Shown here: positions 1 to 8,905 of the stretch, one piece after another
Layout of the letters: each line of letters starts with the position of its first letter
How positions within the stretch are numbered: the stretch's first letter is position 1
From: Bacteroidales bacterium
GTDB lineage: Bacteria; Bacteroidota; Bacteroidia; Bacteroidales; UBA932
Length of the DNA: 64,000 nt
Direction: 5' to 3'
Assembly: GCA_017634595.1 (NCBI GenBank)
Contig: JAGBNC010000019.1
Span: forward strand, 114,916-178,915
The notes under the pieces: generated by a model
What the model was told of the DNA's origin: nothing
Database searches by the model: none
The model's input: only the letters and a program-made list of their open reading frames with translations
Position numbers and translations under genes: made by a program

Positions 1-1561
1 GCTCTAAGTCGGCCTCAAGCTGCTCCAGTTCTTTCTTCTCCTTCCACGACAACTTACGTGGTCCGGCAGGCTTCGGTTTGACGGGTGCAGCAACGCTAGA
101 GGCAGCAGTATGGGCCTTCTGCTCCTTGCGCAGGTCGGTTATGAATGTACGGTACGCACTGTATCCTCCTACGAAGTCCTTTATCACCCCATCCCCGCAG
201 AAGACGAAGAGATGGTCCACAAGTCGGTCGAGAAAGTGCCTGTCGTGAGTGACAATGATCAAACTCCCTTTGAAATCAAGCAGATACTCTTCGAGAATGT
301 TCAAGGTCACTATATCAAGGTCGTTAGTCGGCTCGTCAAGTATCAGCAGATTGGGATCCTGCAGCAGCACCGTGAGCAGGTACAGGCGCCTTTTTTCGCC
401 GCCGGATAGCCTGTTTATGCGATTGTTCCACATATCGTGGGGGAACAAGAACTTCTCAAGGAGCCGCGTGTCGGGCACCGTTTCCATGACCGTATCATCG
501 GGACGGAACTCAATGCCTTGCTGCCTATAGTAGCCTATGCGCACAGACTCTCCGCGCTTTATCGACGGAAGGTCGCTCAGTGCCAACAAGTTAAGGAAAG
601 TACTTTTGCCTATCCCGTTGCCGCCTACAATCCCGACTCGCTCATAACGCTGGAAGTTGTAAGTGAAGTGGCTTACAATCGGCTTCCCATCGTAGGAGAA
701 GCACAAGTCCTTACAGTCGATAACCTGCTTGCCGAGATATCCGCCTCCGGCAAGTCCCTCCATGCTGATATTGCTGGTAGTATATACATCCGCGGCCCTG
801 TCTTTAAGTTCCAGGAAAGCCTGCTTGCGATATTTAGCCTTGCCGCTGCGGGCACACGGTGTAGCGTGTATCCATTCGAGCTCTCGCCTCAGAACGTTAC
901 GCACGCGGTCGGTTTCGGCATTGTAATTGGCTATACGTTCCGAGCGCTTGGTCAGAAAGTTTTCGTAATCGCCTTTATAGATATAGATCGAGCCGCGGTC
1001 CATCTCCATGACGGTGTTGCAAACCCTGTCGAGGAAATAGCGGTCGTGGGATACCATAAAGAGAGTGCATCTGGAGCGCTTCAAGGCATTCTCAAGATAC
1101 TCAATGGCATCGAGGTCAAGGTGGTTAGTAGGCTCGTCCATTATAAGGAATTCAGACTCGGAGGCAAGCAGCCCGGCTATCGCCACACGTTTGACTTCGC
1201 CGCCGGAGAGTTCGCTCATGCGCTTGGAAGGATCGAGCCCCAGCTCATCGAGGATACGAACTGTATTCAGCCTTATATCAGGGTCCTCCGAATACAGCTG
1301 CTGTTCGATGGTGTTCGCCGGGTCGAACTCATACTCCTGCTCGAGAAATGCTATCCTGATGTCCTTCAGGAACGTAATCTTGCCGCCTGAGTCGGACTTG
1401 TCCTTACCGGCCAGGATGCGGAGCAGGGAAGTTTTACCAGTGCCGTTAGGCGCCACGAGGGCGATCTTGTCACCCTCGTTGATATTGAAACCTATATGGT
1501 CAAAGAGAATCTTTGTGCCGTAAGATTTGGAAATATTGTCAATTTGCAGGAACGATGGCAT
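1..1561 (-). CDS. ABC-F family ATP-binding protein, 3' end outside window
   Basis: Soluble ribosome-associated type ABC protein with two ATPase domains and no membrane segments. Translating the minus strand from the ATG at 1561 gives an open frame of 520 codons that runs off the left edge. The first domain has Walker A APNGTGKT (residues about 37-44) and signature ELSGGEVKR. The second has signature LSGGEKRR near position 400 followed by a Walker B with ILDEPTND. The last codons in the window (KKELEQLE) match the charged C-terminal coiled-coil linker of Uup-like members, so only about 100 residues should be missing. ABC-F proteins act on translating ribosomes (EttA/Uup group) or in antibiotic protection; which subgroup applies cannot be decided here. 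It is oriented like the esterase and serpin genes upstream, 22 bp away. Confidence 0.9.
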   Translation of the reverse strand, partial: MPSFLQIDNISKSYGTKILFDHIGFNINEGDKIALVAPNGTGKTSLLRILAGKDKSDSGGKITFLKDIRIAFLEQEYEFDPANTIEQQLYSEDPDIRLNTVRILDELGLDPSKRMSELSGGEVKRVAIAGLLASESEFLIMDEPTNHLDLDAIEYLENALKRSRCTLFMVSHDRYFLDRVCNTVMEMDRGSIYIYKGDYENFLTKRSERIANYNAETDRVRNVLRRELEWIHATPCARSGKAKYRKQAFLELKDRAADVYTTSNISMEGLAGGGYLGKQVIDCKDLCFSYDGKPIVSHFTYNFQRYERVGIVGGNGIGKSTFLNLLALSDLPSIKRGESVRIGYYRQQGIEFRPDDTVMETVPDTRLLEKFLFPHDMWNNRINRLSGGEKRRLYLLTVLLQDPNLLILDEPTNDLDIVTLNILEEYLLDFKGSLIIVTHDRHFLDRLVDHLFVFCGDGVIKDFVGGYSAYRTFITDLRKEQKAHTAASSVAAPVKPKPAGPRKLSWKEKKELEQLEADLE

Positions 1562-1583
1562 ATCTCATTTTGAGTTTACCACA

Positions 1584-2528
1584 TCATTTGTAGATCTGGC
1601 CAAGGTCAACGCTTTCCCATTTAGGGACAGTAGGATCATCGAGGGTAGCGTCAATCGTGCGACGCATACCCTTTATGACATTGAGTTCCAGGAACTTCCG
1701 TTGAACCGGCCAGGTGGCTACAAAGTGAGCCGCTATATCGTGATTGTGTCCGATATAACGGTATATTTCATAAACATATCCTTTCTTGGAGAATACTTTC
1801 TCCACCAGCGAACTGCTGCCATACAGGCCCAGACGGCCGAATGCAATCTTGTCATAGGCCACAGCCCCGTCGGCGGTGCCATGAAGCAGCAGCTGCGGCG
1901 CAGGCTCCGACTGGTATTCCGGCACCCCCGTACTGGACATCACCCCACCCGCAAAAGACATAAGGCCCTTGAAGCGGAAGCCTTCCGGCAGAATGGCGGT
2001 GCGTTCAGTGGGGGAGCAGGTCTCCAGCATGCTGCTCAGCGATATCATAGCTCCGGCGGAACTGCCGGCAATGACGATATTGCCGGGATCAATCCCAAGT
2101 TTGGCAGAGTTGTCAGAAATGAATCTGATGGCCTCAAACACATCTTCCACGCCCGAATCAACTGCCCGCTTGGTGTGCTTGGCGCTGCGGACAAGATGGA
2201 AGAGATCGAACCTCATGGGTATTCCCTTCAAGCCAAGGCGATAATCTATTGATACGACTCCATACCCATCATCGGTCAACAGCTTGAACCATGGATTGTA
2301 AAATGGGTCGTTGCGGCTACCGGTTATGAACCCGCCGCCGAATACAAATAGAATGGTTGGCTTGGTCACGCCGTCCAACTGAGTCTGCGAACCCGGAGCC
2401 GGATGATAGACGTCCAGATAGAGATCGCATGTGTCACGTTGAGCAAACAAATAGGAGCCCGAAAGTTCTTGGGCAGAGATAGTCGATGACAGAATGATTG
2501 CCACAAACAGAAAGGATAGTTTACGCAT
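1584..2528 (-). CDS. secreted alpha/beta-hydrolase (carboxylesterase-like)
   Basis: 314-residue exported serine hydrolase. A signal peptide covers residues 1-20 (hydrophobic run ending SAQ). The fold is supported by an HGG-type oxyanion element FGGGF (63-67), nucleophile motif GSSAG with Ser157, probable acid Asp220 in HGTADGAV, and catalytic His263 in GHNHD. This arrangement is typical of the BD-FAE/lipase-like and carboxylesterase families that remove acyl groups from small esters or polysaccharides. The substrate cannot be read from sequence. It starts 2 bp after the serpin stop, so the two are very likely cotranscribed, serpin first. Confidence 0.85.
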   Translation of the reverse strand: MRKLSFLFVAIILSSTISAQELSGSYLFAQRDTCDLYLDVYHPAPGSQTQLDGVTKPTILFVFGGGFITGSRNDPFYNPWFKLLTDDGYGVVSIDYRLGLKGIPMRFDLFHLVRSAKHTKRAVDSGVEDVFEAIRFISDNSAKLGIDPGNIVIAGSSAGAMISLSSMLETCSPTERTAILPEGFRFKGLMSFAGGVMSSTGVPEYQSEPAPQLLLHGTADGAVAYDKIAFGRLGLYGSSSLVEKVFSKKGYVYEIYRYIGHNHDIAAHFVATWPVQRKFLELNVIKGMRRTIDATLDDPTVPKWESVDLGQIYK

Positions 2529-2530
2529 TT

Positions 2531-3769
2531 TTATAGAGCACTGTAGCGGCCGGCAAATAGTATCGCGCCGCTGCTTGATTCTGAAATAACATATACGAAA
2601 GGATGGTCGGCGCGGAACAGCACAGGATCCTCCGGGATCGCTGTCGTCTTCTCCATTCCGGCGCTTGATATCGCCGCCGCCTCGGCGCCTTCTTCATCCA
2701 CCTTGATCATAGCATCCTGCTGTACGAAACTGAGTTTCAGCGCGTCTGGTGACATCTTGCTGAAATCTGCGCCATTCAAGAAAGATGTCGGCATACCCAT
2801 CTTGCTGAGTATTTCGTTGAGCTGCTTGTGATACCTTGTCTCGAACTTGGGAATAAACAGGTCCACTTTGCAGTCGTACATACGGCGCATCAAATCCCGC
2901 CAGTCGTTGGCCTTCAGGAACTTTGTTATTTCGCCCGTGCTATGCTTGCCTTTAGGAAGCAAAATAGTCATCGAGAAGGCGCCGTTGCCGTAGGGGAGCT
3001 TGACTGCCTGGAAAAGCTCCGATTCGGCATAATCGAAATTGTGGTACTGGCTCATCAGGGGGACTTCTTTAACCTTCATGCCGTCGCGGTAGAATGGCTG
3101 GTCAGAAGTTATTTTGGCGTTGAATTTATTAGTCCATTCGCCCTTGAAATACAGTGCATTGAGCAGGTAGCAGAGCATAGTGGGAGATACTTCGTCCAGG
3201 ATTTGCGGGATCAGGCCATTGGTATGATCGGAGCACCACTGGTTGATTATGTCCGCTGAACCCTTTGTGTCATTGAAGTCCAGATTAGAGATGTTGGCAC
3301 CGTAGTATTCTTTGACCACTTTGTTATAGCTGGGGAGCAGTTCGAAGCCTTTGTCCACTACTATGGCATCGGCGATCTTCAGTGTGGTCTTGCGGTCAAG
3401 TTCAGGTAGCTGGAGAAGCATCGCTTTGCAGAACTCGTTCACTTCCTGAACGGCACCCTGGCCATAGCCGAGCACGGTGCTGATCTCATCGGCCGTGCCG
3501 CCCTGGGCACCGTTGAGTATCATACCAAGCAGTATTTGCATGCTCAAAGGGGACACTACGTAGTCTTCGGTTGCGGATTCCGCCTCGATACGGTCTATAA
3601 ACTCAAACGAGAACGTCTGACCGAGGTTAACTATTTCTTTCTGCCTTGTGCTGAGAGAGAGGGGTTTCCATTCGTTGCCATCGGCGGGAACATCTGGAGA
3701 GGAGGCGCATGCTGCGGCCGACACCAGAAGGGCTGCGGCCGGGATAATGAGTTTGTAGAGCGTTTCCAT
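2531..3769 (-). CDS. serpin-family protease inhibitor, lipoprotein
   Basis: 412-residue serpin, a suicide inhibitor fold rare in bacteria. The N-terminus is a lipoprotein signal (hydrophobic 8-20, lipobox SAAAC with Cys21), so it should be anchored in the envelope. The C-terminal serpin signature FRADHPFVYVI is at about 385-395. The reactive-loop hinge EEGAEAAAISSA (about 359-370) has the small residues needed for loop insertion, so inhibition is plausible. By alignment with alpha-1-antitrypsin the scissile bond falls near K-T-T, with P1 Thr or Lys. Gut bacterial serpins characterised in Bifidobacterium inhibit host elastases; a similar role here is inference. It is first gene of a two-gene unit with the esterase. 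Confidence 0.93.
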   Translation of the reverse strand: METLYKLIIPAAALLVSAAACASSPDVPADGNEWKPLSLSTRQKEIVNLGQTFSFEFIDRIEAESATEDYVVSPLSMQILLGMILNGAQGGTADEISTVLGYGQGAVQEVNEFCKAMLLQLPELDRKTTLKIADAIVVDKGFELLPSYNKVVKEYYGANISNLDFNDTKGSADIINQWCSDHTNGLIPQILDEVSPTMLCYLLNALYFKGEWTNKFNAKITSDQPFYRDGMKVKEVPLMSQYHNFDYAESELFQAVKLPYGNGAFSMTILLPKGKHSTGEITKFLKANDWRDLMRRMYDCKVDLFIPKFETRYHKQLNEILSKMGMPTSFLNGADFSKMSPDALKLSFVQQDAMIKVDEEGAEAAAISSAGMEKTTAIPEDPVLFRADHPFVYVISESSSGAILFAGRYSAL

Positions 3770-3931
3770 ATGTCTTTGATGTTTTAAGATTTGTAAAAAT
3801 AATCAATTTCCGCTGAATAACAAACTCGCAAGAATCCATTCCCCTTGCAGGAATGTTTAGAAAACACTATTTTTACGCCGATTATTAGCTCTAAATGTTC
3901 AAGGTAAGGGACCTTCTTTGCAAGTATTTGA

Positions 3932-4252
3932 ATGAGACTGCGGGACCGCATATCACTGATCTGGAATTACGCAAAAGGGATTTTTGTGATAGGTGGCGTA
4001 TTCAATATCGTGTGCGCTTATTATCTGGCCCTTAGTTTCTCATATACCGGCTTTGTAGAAGCCTTCATACTCAAGGTTTTCGTGATGTCTCTTTCTTTCT
4101 ACCTAGTAACACATTTGGAAAAGCGGGACAGCGTGTTCTTCTTTATCAACCTTGGCCTTTCACGCAGGAAAATGTATATAGCGGCCTTGCTGGCCGATTT
4201 TCTGATACTTGCCATCCTGTTGACCATTGTCCTGATTGCCTATGGAACATAA
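3932..4252 (+). CDS. small membrane protein, putative partner of ABC ATPase
   Basis: 106 residues with about three hydrophobic spans (roughly 16-36, 43-62, 83-104) and a basic segment SRRKM between spans two and three. I do not recognise a named family. Its stop overlaps the ATG of the following ABC ATPase by 11 bp, suggesting translational coupling and a shared complex. The size is small for a permease, so it would have to oligomerise or be a minimal ABC-2-like subunit. Start ATG at 3932 is the first in frame; no clear TAnnTTTG box is visible upstream. Confidence 0.65.
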   Translation: MRLRDRISLIWNYAKGIFVIGGVFNIVCAYYLALSFSYTGFVEAFILKVFVMSLSFYLVTHLEKRDSVFFFINLGLSRRKMYIAALLADFLILAILLTIVLIAYGT

Positions 4253-4892
4253 GCTTATCGTTGACAGCGTGGTGGTCCGCTTCGGCCAGAAGACAGTGCT
4301 CAGCGGGGGATACATAACTTCCTCGACTGGCAAGGTCACAGGCCTGCTTGGACGCAACGGAGCAGGGAAGTCCTGCATGTTCAGGGCGCTTATGGGCGGG
4401 CTTAAAGTAGAAAACGTGATGGTAAGCATCGACGGTAATCCCATTGACAGGCAGAAGATCGGGAATCATATAAAGTATCTTCCCCAGGGACGGCTTATTC
4501 CTGACGGCATGCCACTCCGCAGAGCCTTTGAATTGTACGGCGTGAACTATTGGGCCTTTACAAACCAGTTTCCCAAATATGCCAGACACTACGATTCGTG
4601 CACCTGGGACCTTTCAGGAGGGGAGGCGAGGCTGGCGGAGTTATGTCTGGTACTGATGAGCGAGAGCCTTTTTTATATACTCGATGAACCATTCTCGCAG
4701 GTCGATCCTGTAAGTATTGAGGCAGTACAGGCACTCATACGCGAGCGCTCCAAAAAGCACGGAATCATTGTGACCGACCATAATTACCAAGCCATATCTT
4801 CAGTGGCCGACGATCTGTTCGTCATAGCCGACGGCTACACTTCCCCGGTCCGCAACCGGGACGACCTGGTGCGCCACGGATATCTGCGTTAA
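4242..4892 (+). CDS. ABC transporter ATP-binding protein
   Basis: 216-residue single ABC ATPase domain. Walker A GRNGAGKS is at about 37-44, signature LSGGEARLAEL at about 130, Walker B LFYILDEPF at about 151-159 and H-loop VTDHN near 186. The ATG at 4242 is preferred over the in-frame TTG at 4236. It overlaps the upstream small membrane protein and ends one base before the DNA polymerase IV start, so all three sit on one transcript. The substrate is unknown. The short ATPase with a short hydrophobic partner resembles lipid or peptide exporters, but that is inference. Confidence 0.85.
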   Translation: MEHKLIVDSVVVRFGQKTVLSGGYITSSTGKVTGLLGRNGAGKSCMFRALMGGLKVENVMVSIDGNPIDRQKIGNHIKYLPQGRLIPDGMPLRRAFELYGVNYWAFTNQFPKYARHYDSCTWDLSGGEARLAELCLVLMSESLFYILDEPFSQVDPVSIEAVQALIRERSKKHGIIVTDHNYQAISSVADDLFVIADGYTSPVRNRDDLVRHGYLR

Positions 4893-4893
4893 T

Positions 4894-6051
4894 ATGCACC
4901 GCATCATCTTCCATATCGATGTTAACTCCGCTTTCCTCAGCTGGACGGCGGTGAAGATGATGCGTGAGGGCAAGCCGGACATACGGCTGGTGCCTTCGGT
5001 GGTGTCCGGGGATCCGTCTGACCGCAGGAGCATCATAACGGCCGCGTCCATTCCTGCCAAGAAGCTGGGTATCAAGACGGCCCAGCCAGTGTCGATGGCG
5101 CTTCGAACATACCCTCAGCTGCTCATTGTCGGTGGCGACTGGGCATGGTACAAAGCCTGCTCGGAGGGTTTTATCTCCATCTGCCGGAGTTATTCACCTG
5201 TACTGCAGCAGTTTTCCATTGACGAGTGCTTCATAGACATGTCCTTCCGTTGCAAAGTAGAAAACGCGGTGGAGGTAGCTACACGGCTCAAGGACGAAGT
5301 CAAGACCAAGCTGGGTTTTACTGTGAACGTCGGCATCGGTTCCAATAAACTGCTGGCCAAAATGGCGTCGGACTTTGAGAAGCCGGACAAGGTACATACC
5401 CTGTGGGAGAGTGAAGTGCAGGAGAAAATGTGGCCGCTGGGTGTGCGCGACCTTCTTTGGGTAGGGAAGAAGACGGAAGAGCGCCTTACGGCTTATGGAA
5501 TCCTTACCATAGGTCAGCTAGCCGAGCAGAATGTCGGAGCCCTCTCGCGCCTGGTTGGACATAAGTTTGCCCAGCAGCTACACGAGAACGCCAATGGCAG
5601 GGACGACTCTCCGGTGGAGACGGAGATGGCCGAAGCTAAGAGCTACAGTGCCGAGCGCACCTTCTCAAAAGATCTTGTGACTCCAAAGGATATCGACCGA
5701 GCTCTGTTCAATGTGGCCTGCATCGTAGCCCACCGGATCAGGCGAGATAATTTCCGGGCATCGACAGTGTCTATGTTCGTCAAATACAACGACTTCTCCG
5801 TATCTCAGAAGCAATGCGGGCTATCTCAGCCCACCGACGTAACTGCCGTCATCCTCAATGAGGCCCGGAAGCTGCTGTCCGAGGCTTGGGACGGCGTGAC
5901 CCCAGTACGGCAGGTGGGGCTGGGTGTATCCAAGCTCACCCATGAGTCGGCCATACAGATGTCACTGTTTGAAGATCCCAAGATGGAGTATTACAGGGAG
6001 TGGGACAAGCAATATGACGAACAGGCGATAAGTAAGAATCGGCTCAAATAA
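4894..6051 (+). CDS. dinB: DNA polymerase IV (Y-family, translesion)
   Basis: 385-residue error-prone polymerase that copies past damaged bases. Catalytic acidic residues are visible: Asp9 in HIDVNSAF, and Asp110-Glu111 in FSIDECFIDMS. A helix-hairpin-helix region follows (WVGKKTEERLTAYGI), then the little-finger domain. Near the C-terminus QMSLF (355-359) matches the beta-clamp binding pentapeptide of DinB proteins, which argues for a functional replisome-recruited enzyme. It begins 1 bp after the ABC ATPase stop, an unusual operon partner. The Fic gene converges on it from the other side with about 10 bp between stops. Confidence 0.93.
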   Translation: MHRIIFHIDVNSAFLSWTAVKMMREGKPDIRLVPSVVSGDPSDRRSIITAASIPAKKLGIKTAQPVSMALRTYPQLLIVGGDWAWYKACSEGFISICRSYSPVLQQFSIDECFIDMSFRCKVENAVEVATRLKDEVKTKLGFTVNVGIGSNKLLAKMASDFEKPDKVHTLWESEVQEKMWPLGVRDLLWVGKKTEERLTAYGILTIGQLAEQNVGALSRLVGHKFAQQLHENANGRDDSPVETEMAEAKSYSAERTFSKDLVTPKDIDRALFNVACIVAHRIRRDNFRASTVSMFVKYNDFSVSQKQCGLSQPTDVTAVILNEARKLLSEAWDGVTPVRQVGLGVSKLTHESAIQMSLFEDPKMEYYREWDKQYDEQAISKNRLK

Positions 6052-6061
6052 GGGAGTGCAA

Positions 6062-7135
6062 TCACTGCGCTTCCGGTATTTCTATCAGAACCTCCCACCA
6101 GCCGTCACGTTTGCCGTTGCGGCGGGCCAGGTAGCCTTTTCCTTTCAGGGTGTTCATGATACGCTTGACCGTTCTGTCGGATTTCCCAATCTTGGCAGCT
6201 ATATCAGCTTGTTTTGCCTTGGGACTGGTAATAATGAAGTTTAATATGGCACGTTCTTCTAAAGTGACATTCAATGTGCCATTTTGTCCCTTTGAAATGC
6301 TCGATGTGTCACTTTGAGCCGAATAGTCGACGTGCAGATAACGGTTTCTGAGCTCATTGTGCTCGCCCAGGATCAGATTTCTTAGGAAAGCCTCCAGATA
6401 CTTGCCAGTAGGGACAATCCCTTTCTCCCGATTGAAGTAGTTTGCCCGGACCAGCGCATTGCGGAAGTACCAGGAGTGGCTGGCAAAGAGCTCGTTGGAA
6501 ATGGAATAACCAAAACTGCGGAGGTACTTGATCAGGAAGACGGCTGTTGTACGTGTGTTCCCTTCGCCAAAAGGGTGAATCTGCCAGATGCCAGCGATAA
6601 AAGAGCCAATATGCTTGATAGCTTCGTCGGTAGATGCGGCTGCGTAGTCAAACTTCCGTTCCTCGGAGAAATCGTAATCCAGCGTCTCCTTCAGGTTATC
6701 GTAAGGGTTATATAGGACGGACGCATTGTTCAGCACCCATTCCGCTTTGGAAATGTTGAAATCCCGATATTTCCCGGCAAACTTGAAGATGCCTTCGAAT
6801 AGCTTCCGATGAATCCGCTGGTACTCCGCCGGAGTAAAAGAAAACGTCTCTTCCTGCAGTAGCTCTGTAATTCTGGCAGAGACTTTATCGGCCTCCTCCG
6901 TGCGCTCTTCTTCGACAGAGAGTCGTCCTTGCCTGGATTTATAGTAGGTATCGATGAGCCCTTTAACTTCTTCTATGGTGACGTCACCCTCGATGTGCCG
7001 CTTGGCAGTATCGATGAGGTAGGTGGATGGCTTGAGCCCATCCACATCCTGCAGGCCGATAGCAGTTTGCCAGGCAGCAGCCTTTACGCTGCGTCCCGGC
7101 TCTCCCTGACGGATATATTCATCGAAGTTACTCAT
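6062..7135 (-). CDS. Fic-domain protein (nucleotidyl transferase) with C-terminal winged helix
   Basis: 357-residue Fic protein. The catalytic loop HPFGEGNTR (187-195) is intact and has all residues for AMP transfer from ATP to target hydroxyls. The C-terminal region (about 293-350) looks like a winged helix-turn-helix (KAKQADIAAKIGKSDRTVKR), as in Fic proteins that also bind DNA. An E-G pair at 49-50 (HIEGD) recalls the inhibitory (S/T)xxxE(G/N) motif, but Lys45 stands where Ser/Thr is expected, so self-inhibition is uncertain. It is divergent from the type I restriction operon across 267 bp and is plausibly part of the same defence cassette. A TATATTTG box lies 25 bp upstream of the start. 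Confidence 0.92.
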   Translation of the reverse strand: MSNFDEYIRQGEPGRSVKAAAWQTAIGLQDVDGLKPSTYLIDTAKRHIEGDVTIEEVKGLIDTYYKSRQGRLSVEEERTEEADKVSARITELLQEETFSFTPAEYQRIHRKLFEGIFKFAGKYRDFNISKAEWVLNNASVLYNPYDNLKETLDYDFSEERKFDYAAASTDEAIKHIGSFIAGIWQIHPFGEGNTRTTAVFLIKYLRSFGYSISNELFASHSWYFRNALVRANYFNREKGIVPTGKYLEAFLRNLILGEHNELRNRYLHVDYSAQSDTSSISKGQNGTLNVTLEERAILNFIITSPKAKQADIAAKIGKSDRTVKRIMNTLKGKGYLARRNGKRDGWWEVLIEIPEAQ

Positions 7136-7159
7136 TCAATTCCATTTAACTGGCAAATA

Positions 7160-7167
7160 CAAATATA
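7160..7167 (-). promoter_or_regulatory. predicted -7 box (TATATTTG) for the Fic gene
   Basis: Minus-strand match to the Bacteroidota -7 consensus TAnnTTTG, 24 bp before the Fic ATG at 7135. A clear -33 TTTG is not seen. Confidence 0.55.
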
Positions 7168-7368
7168 CTAAAAAAAGAGTTTGATTCATACCTTTTTATA
7201 ATTGGTTAAAGTTGTGTGTCGCCTATTCCTTTCTGAGAGCAAAAATAAAAGCGGGTTGTACCACATTATGAGACTGTTACGATTTTTTTTGTATTTTTCA
7301 CCAAATAATCAAGAGGGTGGAAGTTGCTGATTATGGCGATTGTATTAGGTTAGGATGGGGATTTTTTA

Positions 7369-7376
7369 TAAATTTG
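7369..7376 (+). promoter_or_regulatory. predicted -7 box (TAAATTTG) for hsdMSR
   Basis: Perfect TAnnTTTG match 26 bp before the hsdM ATG. The rest of 7168-7402 is AT-rich with no further gene. Confidence 0.55.
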
Positions 7377-7402
7377 TAGGATAGCAAGATAGAAGAATTA
7401 AT

Positions 7403-8899
7403 ATGATAACAGGCGAAATCAAAAATCGCGTTGACCAAATCTGGGATACCTTCTGGACAGGAGGCATAACCAATTCTCTCACAATCCTGGAACAGATGAC
7501 CTATCTGTTCTTTATGAAAATGCTGGATGACGCCCAGACAGACCGTGAAGCGGCTGCCGGTATCTTCGGTGGCCATATTGATAACCCAGTCTTCAAGATG
7601 GGAGAAAAATGGCATAACCCTGACACCGATAAAGATGTCCCTTACGAATCCCTCCGCTGGCATGTGTTCAAGAACTATGAGGCGGAGAAGATGTTCAACA
7701 CTGTCCGCAACGACGTATTCGTCTTTATCAAGGACCTGGGTGGCGCCAAAGAGAGCGCATACAGCCGGTTTATGCAAAACGCCGTGTTCCTGATTCAGAA
7801 TCCCCGAACCTTGACGCGCGTTGTTGACGGCATCAATGAGCTGGACATGAACAACCGGGACACGATGGGCGATGTGTACGAGTACATCCTTGGCAAGATG
7901 GCTGCTTCCGGCACAAATGGCCAGTTCCGCACTCCTCGCCATATCATCCGCATGATGGTGAACCTGATGGCTCCCACCTTGAAGGACGAAATCTGCGACC
8001 CTGCGATGGGCTCCGCCGGCTTCATCGTGGAATCCGCAAAATATGTCCAGGAACATTATCGCAAAGAACTGCTGAAGAAAGAGAATTCGGATTGGTACCG
8101 TACCGGTATGTTCCACGGCTTCGATACCGATACCACTATGCTTCGCATCGGTGCAATGAACCTGATGCTGCACGGCGTGGATGCCCCGGACGTAAAATGG
8201 CAGGATAGTGTGTCAGACCAGAATACCGATTCCAACAAATATACGCTGTGCCTGGCCAATCCGCCGTTTGCTGGCAGTATAGACGGACAGGTGATTGCCA
8301 AAACGCTCACTGCAATAGCGCCCACCAAGAAAACGGAGTTGCTCTTTCTGGCACTCTTTGTAAGGATGCTTAGAGTTGGTGGCCGCTGCGCCAGTATCGT
8401 TCCGGATGGTGTGCTGTTCGGTAACTCAAGCGCACACCAGGCTATACGGAAGGAGTTGGTTGACCATCAGCGCTTACAAGCTGTTATCTCAATGCCAGCG
8501 GGCGTTTTCCAGCCATATTCCGGAGTATCAACAGCCATTGTCATCTTTACTAAAACGAATGCAGGGGGAACTGACAAGGTCTGGTTTTACGATATGAAGG
8601 CTGATGGCTATTCCCTTGACCAACGGCGAGCAGAAGTACAAGATAATGACATTCCCGATATTATTAGAAGGTTTTCAAATATAGCCGAGGAAGAGACACG
8701 TTCTCGCAAAGAACAAAGTTTCCTTGTCCCTATTGAAGAAATACGAGCTAATGACTACGTGTTGTCTATCAATAAATACAAGGAAATAGAACATGCAGAG
8801 ATAGAATATGAAGCATCAGACGTTGTTATCGAAAGAATAGAAAAAACGGAGGCTGATATTCTGGCTGCCATCAAAGAGTTAAAGGAGAAGTACTTGTAA
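7403..8899 (+). CDS. hsdM: type I restriction-modification, N6-adenine methyltransferase subunit
   Basis: 498-residue modification subunit. The N-terminal helical HsdM domain starts IKNRVDQIWDTFWTG. SAM-binding motif I is DPAMGSAGF (199-207) and the catalytic motif is NPPF (286-289). It methylates adenine in the sequence chosen by HsdS and, with HsdS, forms the M2S methylase needed to protect the host from HsdR. The ATG at 7403 begins the operon hsdM-hsdS-hsdR; hsdS begins within a few bases of its stop. Length is typical of the family and no disruption is seen. Confidence 0.97.
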   Translation: MITGEIKNRVDQIWDTFWTGGITNSLTILEQMTYLFFMKMLDDAQTDREAAAGIFGGHIDNPVFKMGEKWHNPDTDKDVPYESLRWHVFKNYEAEKMFNTVRNDVFVFIKDLGGAKESAYSRFMQNAVFLIQNPRTLTRVVDGINELDMNNRDTMGDVYEYILGKMAASGTNGQFRTPRHIIRMMVNLMAPTLKDEICDPAMGSAGFIVESAKYVQEHYRKELLKKENSDWYRTGMFHGFDTDTTMLRIGAMNLMLHGVDAPDVKWQDSVSDQNTDSNKYTLCLANPPFAGSIDGQVIAKTLTAIAPTKKTELLFLALFVRMLRVGGRCASIVPDGVLFGNSSAHQAIRKELVDHQRLQAVISMPAGVFQPYSGVSTAIVIFTKTNAGGTDKVWFYDMKADGYSLDQRRAEVQDNDIPDIIRRFSNIAEEETRSRKEQSFLVPIEEIRANDYVLSINKYKEIEHAEIEYEASDVVIERIEKTEADILAAIKELKEKYL

Positions 8900-8905
8900 T
8901 TGGTC

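Noticed and set aside
437-1390. Plus-strand frame of 317 codons
   Set aside because: It lies opposite the ABC-F gene, whose minus strand shows clear Walker and signature motifs; the plus-strand protein has no family features.
6045-6075. Copy of the tRNA-Ala 3' end as the far attachment site
   Set aside because: No stretch resembling the tRNA 3' end could be found here by eye, so no attachment site is claimed.
7331-8173. Minus-strand frame of 280 codons
   Set aside because: Antisense to hsdM, which carries the methyltransferase motifs.
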